From JAIEPM01 sp964546815 (GTDB taxonomy: Bacteria; Cyanobacteriota; Vampirovibrionia; Obscuribacterales; Obscuribacteraceae): a stretch of 64,000 nt of DNA. This document shows, piece after piece, positions 16,759 to 24,981 of this stretch. Position 1 is the stretch's first letter. Each line of letters opens with the position of its first letter. The notes under the pieces were generated by a model. That model was not told the DNA's origin. It made no database searches and worked only from the letters and a program-made list of their open reading frames with translations. The DNA lies in contig CAZJLR010000029.1 in NCBI GenBank assembly GCA_964546815.1, forward strand, positions 8,173 to 72,172, read 5' to 3'. A program made the translations under genes and the position numbers.

Positions 16759-17092
16759 ATATTGTCTCCTGCTATCTTCTATTTCCGACGGACACTTTCG
16801 CCTCAAAGTGCCCAGGCTCCAAAGTCAAGGGGCCAAGTGACCCGTCAGTCTAGCACGACCCTCTTGTCAAACAAATTACGTGTTTTTGAGATTTGTCCCT
16901 CAATAGCGCCGGAATTGAGGCATAATGGCATAAGTGTGGCGACACAGTGCTAAGCACCGACAGCTTATTGCTTCTTTTATCAGAATCATTTTGATACAAC
17001 GTCACGCTTTTATGTAAATGCTCTCACCAGCACTCTCTTGACATTTCAGGGTCGTATTTTGAGCTAAGCGACCGCATTCTTAGGAGAATAAC
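16759..17092. other. Divergent intergenic region
   Basis: About 330 bases between two divergent genes encoding lineage-specific proteins. GAGGCATAATGGCATAAG at about 16916-16933 includes CATAAT, a plausible plus-strand -10, roughly 165 bases before the GTG at 17093. Nothing else is recognised. Confidence 0.3.
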
Positions 17093-19144
17093 GTGATTCA
17101 GTGCCCGATTTGCCAAATGATCAACGAAGATCAAACCCGGTTCTGCGCAGAATGCGGAGCCAGATTGGGCCCGACTCAGCCAGCCCCACCAGCAGCTCCA
17201 GCAGCGCAACAAGCGGCTAACCAGGGCTATCCTCCGCAACCAGCAAATCCAGCTTATGGCGCTCCACAGCAGGGATATCCAGCAGCTCCGCAAGATCAGG
17301 GCTATCCACCCGCTCCTCAAGATAAGCCAATGAAGAAGCTTCGTTCGCCATTGCTTGCAGGGGACGAACTTGACGACGAGCCACCGCCGCAACCACGCGG
17401 AAGGCAGCCAGAACCGCCACAACAACGGGGGCCGTTGCACTCACCACTTCTGGGAGATGCCGGAGCGCACGGGCATCATCCGCCAGCCCCGCAAGGACAG
17501 AGCGGCAGACAACACTTGCATTCTCCATTACTCGGTGACGCAGCCCATCACGAACCGATGGACCACATGACACCAGCCAGCACCAGCGGGCGACCCGGAC
17601 TGCATTCACCGCTTTTGGGTGACGCAGCAGGGCACGGTTCACCTGAAGCAGCTCCCGGTGCAAGCGGACGACATTTGCATTCACCCTTGCTGGGTGACGC
17701 AGGCTCTCACGGCAATCACTACCCAGATCAATATCAAGGACAGGGGCAGGGCCAAGCAAGCGCCAGCGGCAAACATCATTTGCACTCACCACTCCTGGGC
17801 GGTGACGATCAAGACGACTATTATGATGATGCGCCTGTTCAAAGAAAAGGCGGACTGCATTCACCCATTCTGGGCGGCGGTGGCGGTGGACAGCCAAGCA
17901 GAGGCGGTCTCAGGTCACCTATCTTAGGTGCTGCTGCGTCTGGCAGCGACCAGTTTTATGATGAAGATGACTATGATTCAGACCCATATGCAGATGAGGG
18001 CAATCCAAATATTTTGCGCTCGCCACTTTTGAGCTCAAAAATGGATCACCACGATCTCGACCATCCGCCACAACCAAGACAGGCGCCTCCAAAAGGCAAA
18101 GCACAAATGCCGCCGCAGCAGGCTCAGCAATACCAGCAAGCACCAGCGCAATATCAGCAGGGTCCGCCATCTCAACCGGCACCAGCGCAATATCAGCAAG
18201 GTCCGCCATCGCAGCCTGCGCCGGCGCAATATCAGCAAGCTCAGCCACAATATGCGGCTCCGGCTCCGGCTCAGGCTCAAGCTCCGGCGCAGTATTCGGC
18301 CCCGCCAGGTTTCTATACAGAACCAGCACAAACGCCGCCAGCGGCTCCAGCGCAACAAACCTATGCAAACCCAATGGCAGCGGCACCGGCACAAGCCGTT
18401 CAGCAAGCTGCGCCGGCTCAGCCAGTTCAGCAAACTGCGCCTCCAGCGTCAGCCGCGCAAATATCGCCCCCTGCAGGCTTTCAGGATGCGCCTGAGGAAG
18501 CTTTCCCTGATATGAGTCAATTTAGAAGAGGCGAAGCTGCCGCCGCTGCTGCTGCTGCCGCTGCGACTCCAGCCCAGGCACAACCGGTTGTTCCTGTATC
18601 TTTGAACCTTTCAGGCGGCGTGCCCGATCCTGCATCATACATTCCACCCGAATTGGCACCGGCAGACCATCTGGCACCAGCGCCGGCTCAGCCGTTCATC
18701 AGCCCTCAGGCTATCGCAGCGACGCCGCCAGGCCCGACAACTGCGCCGCCAGCAAAGCCGGCAAGCCCAGCCCAATCTCAGGTTGACGCAGCTCCTGTCA
18801 AAGAGAAAGCTCCGCTTAAACGATCTACATCTAAGATGTTTGGTGACACCAGCGACGACGATGACTACGACAGTGGACACCCACAAAGTGGCCAGTTGCC
18901 GCCCAGAAGCCAATCGTCAGCATTCGGCGGCGGAGCACCCTATGGTGAACAACAACAGCCATCTTCACCAATGCCCAAACTGCTTGGCGCTATTGCCGTT
19001 TTCATGGGAATTCTAAAACTGCCGGCATTCTTCTTCTATGCCATTCCGCAGATCAGTCAATATCCGTTTATGGCAGTAGAACAGGGTGCAACAGCCGTAG
19101 GCTTGATTGTGCTTGGCTTAGCTTTCTTAATGTCAAAAAACTAA
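17093..19144 (+). CDS. Zinc-ribbon protein with nine L(H/R)SP(L/I)L repeats and C-terminal membrane hairpin
   Basis: A 683-aa mosaic. Residues 1-26 form a zinc ribbon (CPIC...CAEC). Residues about 80-315 contain nine copies of a short motif L-(H/R)-S-P-(L/I)-L-(G/A/S), separated by 15-30 disordered residues rich in Gly, His, Asp and Gln. Residues 320-600 are Pro/Gln/Ala-rich with YQQ(G/A) repeats and a run of ten Ala. Two hydrophobic helices at the C-terminus (about 625-645 and 657-678) would anchor it in the membrane. The start is GTG with TTAGGAGAATAAC upstream. The repeated motif contains Ser-Pro and could be a docking or phosphorylation motif, but that is speculation. The protein is unrecognised. 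Confidence 0.8.
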   Translation: MIQCPICQMINEDQTRFCAECGARLGPTQPAPPAAPAAQQAANQGYPPQPANPAYGAPQQGYPAAPQDQGYPPAPQDKPMKKLRSPLLAGDELDDEPPPQPRGRQPEPPQQRGPLHSPLLGDAGAHGHHPPAPQGQSGRQHLHSPLLGDAAHHEPMDHMTPASTSGRPGLHSPLLGDAAGHGSPEAAPGASGRHLHSPLLGDAGSHGNHYPDQYQGQGQGQASASGKHHLHSPLLGGDDQDDYYDDAPVQRKGGLHSPILGGGGGGQPSRGGLRSPILGAAASGSDQFYDEDDYDSDPYADEGNPNILRSPLLSSKMDHHDLDHPPQPRQAPPKGKAQMPPQQAQQYQQAPAQYQQGPPSQPAPAQYQQGPPSQPAPAQYQQAQPQYAAPAPAQAQAPAQYSAPPGFYTEPAQTPPAAPAQQTYANPMAAAPAQAVQQAAPAQPVQQTAPPASAAQISPPAGFQDAPEEAFPDMSQFRRGEAAAAAAAAAATPAQAQPVVPVSLNLSGGVPDPASYIPPELAPADHLAPAPAQPFISPQAIAATPPGPTTAPPAKPASPAQSQVDAAPVKEKAPLKRSTSKMFGDTSDDDDYDSGHPQSGQLPPRSQSSAFGGGAPYGEQQQPSSPMPKLLGAIAVFMGILKLPAFFFYAIPQISQYPFMAVEQGATAVGLIVLGLAFLMSKN

Positions 19145-19376
19145 TGAGATGATCAAATAGTTATCAAGTTGAACGATCTGCACTCAAAACCAACAGCCAA
19201 GAGTCTTTCGGGAATAAGCACCAGCGCAACCCTGTGCTATATTCAGCTTGGACAATTTCCAAGTTGATCATAAACTCCAATTTATGAATTGCAGCCTGGA
19301 TTGATGGAACCGCCAGTGGTGATGATCGTCGACTTTTAGAGAAGACTTCGCCATTGAATGAAAAGGATGGAGATTG

Positions 19377-20609
19377 ATGCTCTTTAGCAATTCTCGTTTG
19401 GCAGACAAGCAAAAGATGTGTGTATTACTCAGCATCTGTTTTGTCGGGCTCTTAACTCCTGCATATGCCAAGAAAGTATCGTTTGACTTGCCTTCATCAG
19501 ACAAGATGACCGAAGGCGCCGGACCACAAAACGAGCCCGTTGAAAAACCGCGCAACACCAGCCTGGCACCAGTAGGTCTTCATGACGAAGAAAAGCCGGC
19601 AGCAGGAAATAATGACGACAGCGATGCCTTGCTCAAGTCTACTGTCACTCAAAATGATTTTGCAGCCAAGGCGAAAGCCGGCAGTGGCGAAAAGAATGCA
19701 GTCGCTTCAGGCAAAGAAGAATCAGTAATCGACAAAGGTGGAAAGAAAGGACTGAAGGACAAAGTCATCGGCAAAGACAAAAAGCCTGACGCTCCATTCA
19801 CCGGACCACTGGCAATCACGCCACCTAGCGAAGACGAAGAAAACAAAACAGCCGAAGTAATCATGGACGCAGAAAAGCGCCAGATGAGCGAACTCTGGCA
19901 ATGCACCATAGACCGCAACCCAGACATTCAATTTGTAATTCAAAAATTGCAGCCGTCATCTGACGCAAATCACGCCATGGCTTCGACTATGAAAGTCTTG
20001 AGCGCAACTTTGTTTGGCGCGATGAACATGGCACCAATGATGATGCCCGGAGGCATCAGCCAGGTAAATCCAGCCGCGCTGATGGGAATGAGCAGCGGCA
20101 GCGGAATGATTCAAGGTCTATTCCAGGACAGAGCTCAAAAAGCCGCTAAGAAACAAGCCATTTCTCAAGAGCAAGCCACAATCCTCTACAAAATTGTGCG
20201 CGACACTGCAGACAAACTTGTAGCAAGTTATCGCGATTACAAGAAAGAACAGTCTGCTGTTCTCCGTGCAAATGCCGACCTGGCTGACCTTCAAGCCATG
20301 GTTGCCGAAGCACCTCGCAACGATCCGGCTAAAGCCATCGACATGGAATACACTTTGCGCAAACAAAAGCGCGACATCGAAGAGAAGTCCGAACAACTTC
20401 GCTTGTTTAGACAACAACTCACAGACCTGGCCGGCGCAGAAGCAATCGACAAACTCGACACTGAATTCATTTCAGAAAGAAACGCAATTGCAAATTCAGT
20501 TGGCACGGGCAACGACACCAAATCAGCTAACGCCCCGGTTTTCGTTAACCCACTAGAGCAGGGTGCCGACTCAAAAAAGATCGCGAGCCCCAGTAACGGG
20601 CCCATGTAA
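19377..20609 (+). CDS. Secreted coiled-coil protein of unknown function
   Basis: 410 aa from the ATG that follows AAGGATGGAG; the preceding TTG is less likely. A signal peptide (CVLLSICFVGLLTPAYA, about 13-30) is followed by a charged Lys/Glu/Asp-rich stretch. A Met/Gly-rich hydrophobic patch (about 205-245, AMNMAPMMMPGG) comes next. A long helical coiled-coil region (about 245-365) has heptad-like spacing (EYTLRKQKRDIEEKSEQLRLFRQQL). The organisation loosely resembles TolC-type or adhesion-associated helical proteins, but no domain is recognised. It follows the LHSPLLG-repeat gene by 232 bases. The downstream boundary is repeat material. Confidence 0.75.
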   Translation: MLFSNSRLADKQKMCVLLSICFVGLLTPAYAKKVSFDLPSSDKMTEGAGPQNEPVEKPRNTSLAPVGLHDEEKPAAGNNDDSDALLKSTVTQNDFAAKAKAGSGEKNAVASGKEESVIDKGGKKGLKDKVIGKDKKPDAPFTGPLAITPPSEDEENKTAEVIMDAEKRQMSELWQCTIDRNPDIQFVIQKLQPSSDANHAMASTMKVLSATLFGAMNMAPMMMPGGISQVNPAALMGMSSGSGMIQGLFQDRAQKAAKKQAISQEQATILYKIVRDTADKLVASYRDYKKEQSAVLRANADLADLQAMVAEAPRNDPAKAIDMEYTLRKQKRDIEEKSEQLRLFRQQLTDLAGAEAIDKLDTEFISERNAIANSVGTGNDTKSANAPVFVNPLEQGADSKKIASPSNGPM

Positions 20610-20696
20610 CCGGTCTGGCTCATCGAAATTAACGACCCGACCTAAGCGGTCCACAGAAACGATATTAACGGCCCGATCGAATCACTAAAAAATTGC

Positions 20697-20934
20697 AGGG
20701 GCGACGCCATGGATACTGCTGGCGAACTCGAATGTTTAGCGAAGCCGGCACAATATGGACTCTAGCTTGAAGGGCGGCAGCCCTGGGGGCGCAGGCTTCC
20801 AGCCTGCTTCGGGAAGCTATTGGCGAAGAAGCAGGCAAGGATGCCTGCGCCCCCAGGTGGAACGCTCTTAGCTCATATCATCGAACTTGATTCGGCTCCA
20901 TTTTAGTTCGCCAACAGCATCCCATCAGTCGCCC
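20697..20934. repeat. Type B MITE-like element, copy 1
   Basis: About 238 bp flanked by inverted termini: GGCGACGCCATGGATACTGC.. on the left and ..GCATCCCATCAGTCGCCC on the right. Inside, TGGCGAACT / AGTTCGCCA form the next inverted layer. At the centre, 20783-20856 is a long hairpin (CTGGGGGCGCAGGC...GCCTGCGCCCCCAG). This is the inverted version of the copy at 44356-44578. Degenerate type A fragments follow to about 20990. There is no coding capacity. Confidence 0.88.
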
Positions 20935-21006
20935 TTGTCTTTGGAACGAAGATCCCCACATATGCAGTGCAACGCATACCGTCGCCCTTCCGAACACATT
21001 ACTTGA

Positions 21007-21012
21007 TATAAT
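21007..21012 (+). promoter_or_regulatory. Likely -10 element of the sppA operon
   Basis: TATAAT followed by GCGC, 39 bases before the sppA GTG start, directly after the repeat cluster. No matching -35 hexamer is evident. It would drive sppA-yip1-miaA. Confidence 0.45.
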
Positions 21013-21051
21013 GCGCTGGTTATTCATTAAGAAGATGCAAGGACGGCAAGC

Positions 21052-22038
21052 GTGACTACTAACAACGGACAAAAATTTCTTGCTTGGGGAATCTTGCTAC
21101 TCTGCCTGGCAGCCATTCCTGCCGGACTCATGGGCAGAAGCAACAGCTCTTCAGACGACAAGGCCACAGAAAAAGAAGGAAAGAAATTTTCATTCCTCAG
21201 CCGCAAAGACCGCATCATACTTGTCAAAATCGACGGAACAATACAGAACGATGAGGGCGAGGGCGGGCTATTCCCCAATCCAAATTCTTGTTCGCACGCT
21301 CGCAAAACTTTGCGCAAAGCTGTACACGATGAACATATAAAAGCCGTTTTGCTTCGCATCAACTCACCTGGCGGCACAGTCGCAATGAGCCAGGAAATCA
21401 GCGACGCAGTGAAAGAACTCAGAGAACACGGCAAACCTGTGGTTGTGTCGATGGGCGACGTGGCAGCTTCAGGTGGATATTACATTGCTAGTGCCGCAGA
21501 CAAAATATATGCCTCTCCCGGCACACTTACAGGTTCAATCGGCGTGATCATGCACCTCATGAATCTTTCCGAAGTCGAGAAAAAAATCGGCGTAGTTCCA
21601 TTTGTAATAAAGTCAGGTCAGTTTAAAGACATCGGCAGCATGGACAGAGCACCGACAAAAGAAGAAATTGATTTGCTGCAAGGCATCATCATGGATTCAT
21701 ACGACCAATTTGTAACTGCAGTTGCAGATGGTCGCAAGATGGACAAAGAACAAGTCAAAAAATTGGCTGATGGCCGCATTTATTCCGGACGCCAGGCACT
21801 CAAAGTCAAACTAGTCGACGCAATCGGTGGCTATGAAGAGGCCATGATGGACATCAAAAAAATATGCAAAGAGAAATACAATCAAGATCTTGTAGTCGAT
21901 GAAGGTCGCTCGCTCAGCTCGCTGGCTTCATTACTCGAAGCCAAAATCAGCGTGCCGCAAAGCAATGTTTTAAAAGGATTGATTCCCGAATCAATGAATC
22001 CGAAATTTACGAACATGCCCTTGTGGATGATGGAGTAA
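21052..22038 (+). CDS. sppA: Signal peptide peptidase SppA (S49 family)
   Basis: Membrane-anchored serine protease that degrades cleaved signal peptides. At 328 aa it is the short, single-domain form. An N-terminal TM (about 8-26) is followed by the S49 core. The nucleophile Ser lies in DVAASGGYYIASAAD, and the general-base Lys lies in the VIKSGQFKDIGS loop. The start is GTG with AAGGA 10 bases upstream. It is the first gene of a tight cluster: the Yip1-like gene starts 5 bases after its stop, and miaA overlaps that by 4 bases. Confidence 0.95.
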   Translation: MTTNNGQKFLAWGILLLCLAAIPAGLMGRSNSSSDDKATEKEGKKFSFLSRKDRIILVKIDGTIQNDEGEGGLFPNPNSCSHARKTLRKAVHDEHIKAVLLRINSPGGTVAMSQEISDAVKELREHGKPVVVSMGDVAASGGYYIASAADKIYASPGTLTGSIGVIMHLMNLSEVEKKIGVVPFVIKSGQFKDIGSMDRAPTKEEIDLLQGIIMDSYDQFVTAVADGRKMDKEQVKKLADGRIYSGRQALKVKLVDAIGGYEEAMMDIKKICKEKYNQDLVVDEGRSLSSLASLLEAKISVPQSNVLKGLIPESMNPKFTNMPLWMME

Positions 22039-22043
22039 AAAAG

Positions 22044-22655
22044 ATGACTCAAGAAACTCTTAGTCAAGCTTCAGCGCCGGCGCAGCTGGGATTCATCGAC
22101 ACATTCATGGGCACTATTGTGGCGCCTGTGCAAACTTTCAAAAAACTGAGCGAAGACTGCAGTCACGAAATAAATCATTTGCCTGGAGCTCTCGCTATAG
22201 TCGTCCTTGTTTTTGCAATGGATGCACTGCGCCTGACCCCAGCCAAACACATAGGCTGGGCTCTATTTAACATACCATCAGAAGTAACCGGCGGACTTAC
22301 ACTCTGGGCGCTTTCTGCATTGGTTGTAGGCTTAACTGCACTTTGTTTTTGCGCACCGACGTCAAAACTACGGGCAGCTTTTGTAACTCTGGCCTGGAGC
22401 CTCCTGCCCTGGATTTTCATGGGTCCTATCGCCTGCTTCAACAGTGTGCTGGGAAATGCAAACGTGCTCTTTATGGCAATTCCTCTAGTATGGATTTTGG
22501 TTTTGCAAATAATCGCAGTAAAACAAAGTTTTGATATGAAGGTCTGGCAGGCGCTTGTACTCTTCCTCGTAGTGCCGCCGCTGCTGTCCTGGTACCAACT
22601 AATGCAATTCCTGCAAGGACTTGCCGCCACATTAGGTTCTCTTCTGGCGCAATGA
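22044..22655 (+). CDS. Yip1-domain membrane protein
   Basis: A 203-aa membrane protein with about five TM helices, of the YIP1 family type. It begins with a soluble stretch ending in TIVAPVQTFKKL, a typical prelude (MF-x-P-x-x-xF) to Yip1 helices. I prefer the ATG at 22044 because GGAG sits 9 bases before it; the GTG at 22023 is inside sppA. Bacterial Yip1-like proteins have no settled function. Close coupling to sppA upstream and miaA downstream (ATGA overlap) suggests cotranscription and not necessarily a shared pathway. Confidence 0.8.
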   Translation: MTQETLSQASAPAQLGFIDTFMGTIVAPVQTFKKLSEDCSHEINHLPGALAIVVLVFAMDALRLTPAKHIGWALFNIPSEVTGGLTLWALSALVVGLTALCFCAPTSKLRAAFVTLAWSLLPWIFMGPIACFNSVLGNANVLFMAIPLVWILVLQIIAVKQSFDMKVWQALVLFLVVPPLLSWYQLMQFLQGLAATLGSLLAQ

Positions 22656-23581
22656 GCAAACAAAAAGTCGTCGCCATCGTCGGGCCCACATGCACAGGAA
22701 AAACGGCGCTCAGCCTGGCCATTGGGCGGCGATTTCCAGCTGAGATTATTGGCTGCGATAGTCGCAATGTCTACAAGTATTTTGATATTGGCACGGCAAA
22801 GCCTTCAGCTGAAGAACAAGCAGAAATTCCCCATCATCTTATAGATGTTGCCGAGCCGCAAGAAGAGTTCACTGCGGCCGAATTCGCCAGACAGGCGAGC
22901 AAAGCAATAGAGGATATTTCAGCGCGCAAAAAGGTTCCAATCGTTTGCGGCGGTACAGGTTTTTATGCAAGAGCTTTGCTTGAAGGACTCGGTATACCTG
23001 ATGTCGGCCCACAGCCTGAGCTTAGAGAGCAGTTCAAGCTTCTAGAAGAAAATGAGAAAGGCAGCCTCTACAAAAAATTGGCAGAACTAGATCCCATTAC
23101 TGCGGCTCGCTTGAATGCCAATGATTTATTCAGAGTGATAAGGGCACTTGAAGTTTGCATTGTCTCAGGCAAAGCGTTTTCAGCCCAGATAAAAACTGCC
23201 GAGCCTCCATACGATGTATTGTGGATTGGTCTCAATATGAAAAATCGGGACAATTTCAGACCACTGATGAAAAAACGGATTGCAGCCCAAATGGCTCAGG
23301 GCATGCTTGAAGAAGTAAGAGATTTAGCAGAGCGCTTCGGTCACAAACAAAAAATGATGAAGACGGTGAACTATAACGATCTGCTCAGATATCTCGATTC
23401 TGAAATCAGTCTCGAAGAAGCCGTGCAGGAAGCCGAAAAGCACAACTACCAACTGGCACGACGGCAGATTATGTGGTTCAAGACCAACCCAAAAATCAAC
23501 TGGTTTTATGTAGATGAATCATCAAAAGAGAAAATTGAACAAGAAGTTATTCAATTAGTAGAGAGCTTCGTATCCCAGTAA
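22652..23581 (+). CDS. miaA: tRNA dimethylallyltransferase MiaA
   Basis: Transfers the dimethylallyl group to A37 of tRNAs reading UNN codons. The P-loop is GPTCTGKTAL, followed by DSRNVYKYFDIGTAKPS and the family-specific CGGTGFYARALLEGL. At 309 aa it has the normal length. The ATG overlaps the stop of the preceding gene in an ATGA context, indicating translational coupling. The tRNA-Ser(TGA) encoded at 27600 belongs to the class of tRNAs this enzyme normally modifies. Confidence 0.96.
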   Translation: MSKQKVVAIVGPTCTGKTALSLAIGRRFPAEIIGCDSRNVYKYFDIGTAKPSAEEQAEIPHHLIDVAEPQEEFTAAEFARQASKAIEDISARKKVPIVCGGTGFYARALLEGLGIPDVGPQPELREQFKLLEENEKGSLYKKLAELDPITAARLNANDLFRVIRALEVCIVSGKAFSAQIKTAEPPYDVLWIGLNMKNRDNFRPLMKKRIAAQMAQGMLEEVRDLAERFGHKQKMMKTVNYNDLLRYLDSEISLEEAVQEAEKHNYQLARRQIMWFKTNPKINWFYVDESSKEKIEQEVIQLVESFVSQ

Positions 23582-23795
23582 GCATCAATGTTTTAGGGAT
23601 CAGCTCAGACGCGAAGAAGAATTGATATTCAACAAAGATCAAAATGATGCTTCCTAAATTCCAATTTGGAGATATACTAGATCTGGACTTCTTGATTACC
23701 GGCTCGAATATCTAGCAAGCGAGCAAACTCAAGGAAAGATCAATAACTCAACAGAGTGTACGCAACGATCTTTTCTCTGCAAGTGGACAATAATC

Positions 23796-24119
23796 ATGCC
23801 AAGCAAAAATTTGGAAAATGTATGGAACTTACCAGTTCCATGGAGCGACGGAAACATGTCTGCTCGCCTCTGGCAAAAAGGCAGCGGCATAATGGTTTCA
23901 GTACCAGAGCTCGACATTAGCTGCTATGGTCGCTCGCAATCAGAAGCCGTGCTTCGATTGTTCACAAATTTGTTGAAATACTACAATGAGCTAAAAGACA
24001 AAGACAATCTCAACTCCCGCCAGGACGCCCATTTCCAACTTTTGAAAATTTGGGTCAAGGGTGTCGAAAAGAAAATGTGCGCAGGCGAGTCAGTGCTCAG
24101 CCTTGCTGGTCGCAATTAA
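23796..24119 (+). CDS. Small protein with HicB-like segment, unknown function
   Basis: A 107-aa protein. The middle (ARLWQKGSGIMVSVPELDISCYGRSQSEAVLRLFTNLLKYY; about residues 23-64) follows the pattern of HicB-type partial RNase-H folds. In those, a beta hairpin is followed by a Gly, a short turn and a helix beginning with an EA pair. No HicA toxin gene is adjacent, so an antitoxin role is not supported. The Shine-Dalgarno is weak. It has its own 214-base upstream region after miaA. Call it hypothetical with a weak fold suggestion. Confidence 0.6.
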   Translation: MPSKNLENVWNLPVPWSDGNMSARLWQKGSGIMVSVPELDISCYGRSQSEAVLRLFTNLLKYYNELKDKDNLNSRQDAHFQLLKIWVKGVEKKMCAGESVLSLAGRN

Positions 24120-24275
24120 GTATCAAGTTTCACAGTAAATCATCCATACATCCGTATATTGATAGACAGAAGAGTCTAGTGATTTAGCTTGCCGCAAAAT
24201 TGAACTCTTGACCAGATTTTGTCGTCCAACTAAATAGCAGCTGATTTTGTCTCACTGATATTTGTGCACATACAT

Positions 24276-24764
24276 ATGTCGATCAATAGTACATGTCTAC
24301 AAAAGAAAGGCAGTCGCGCCGGTCTTGCTCGATTCGTTCTTGCCTGCGCCCTGCTCTTTCGTTGCGCAGTGCCGGCAAGTGCAGATGAATTCACGACAAA
24401 CGATGAGCAGCAATCCAACAGCAGTCAAAATCAAAAGCTGCTCGAAATTCGCATTTTTCAAAATCAGCAAGCATCAACAAAACATAAAGAGATGGCTGCT
24501 CTAGATAAAAGAGACGATCAGAGCATCAACGACTACGGCTACATCGGCAACATCGATTCTCTGAAGTTTCACCACGCAGAATGCGAATACGCTCACCTTA
24601 TGGCTAAATGCAGACGCATCAAATTCAAAGACAAAGAAGACGCAATCGAAGCAGGGCTCAAAGCATGCAACTGGTGCATGCCAAAATGGTGGACAAGCGT
24701 CAAAGGAGAAATTCTGCGTACAGCCCCAGCAGCACAGCATTACGAACAGTGCCACCACCTGTAG
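24276..24764 (+). CDS. Secreted small protein with Ada-like zinc-binding motif
   Basis: 162 aa from ATG at 24276; the GTG four codons earlier is an alternative. A signal peptide (LARFVLACALLFRCAVPASA) is followed by a short linker. The compact module YIGNIDSLKFHHAECEYAHLM....KFKDKEDAIEAGLKACNWCMP then ends the folded part. This matches the metal-binding domain seen in Ada and in many secreted nucleases or lipoproteins (G-N-x-x-S-x-x-H-x-x-x-C, then E-A-x-x-x-G-x-x-x-C-x-x-C). The ligands would be the His/Cys and two Cys. No catalytic domain accompanies it, so it may be a structural or surface-bound zinc protein. It is a single gene. Confidence 0.75.
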   Translation: MSINSTCLQKKGSRAGLARFVLACALLFRCAVPASADEFTTNDEQQSNSSQNQKLLEIRIFQNQQASTKHKEMAALDKRDDQSINDYGYIGNIDSLKFHHAECEYAHLMAKCRRIKFKDKEDAIEAGLKACNWCMPKWWTSVKGEILRTAPAAQHYEQCHHL

Positions 24765-24981
24765 TGCAAGCCCCAAAAGCCCCAGGCAAAGCAGCACAGA
24801 TATTCAAAAGCGAAGAATTCTATATAAGATAAATACGCTAGATTGAGATCCTTTTGACAATCATTGTCAGGGTATGGATGACAAGCTCAACAGAATCTTG
24901 TATTCAGTCTGTGAACATCAACGCAGCAGCTGCGCAGGACGTGGTATAAACATCTGGAGAGTCGCCACTGGGTAGGGTTTA

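Noticed and set aside
23796..24119. HicAB toxin-antitoxin pair
   Set aside because: Only a weak HicB-like segment is visible and no HicA-sized basic gene lies next to it.
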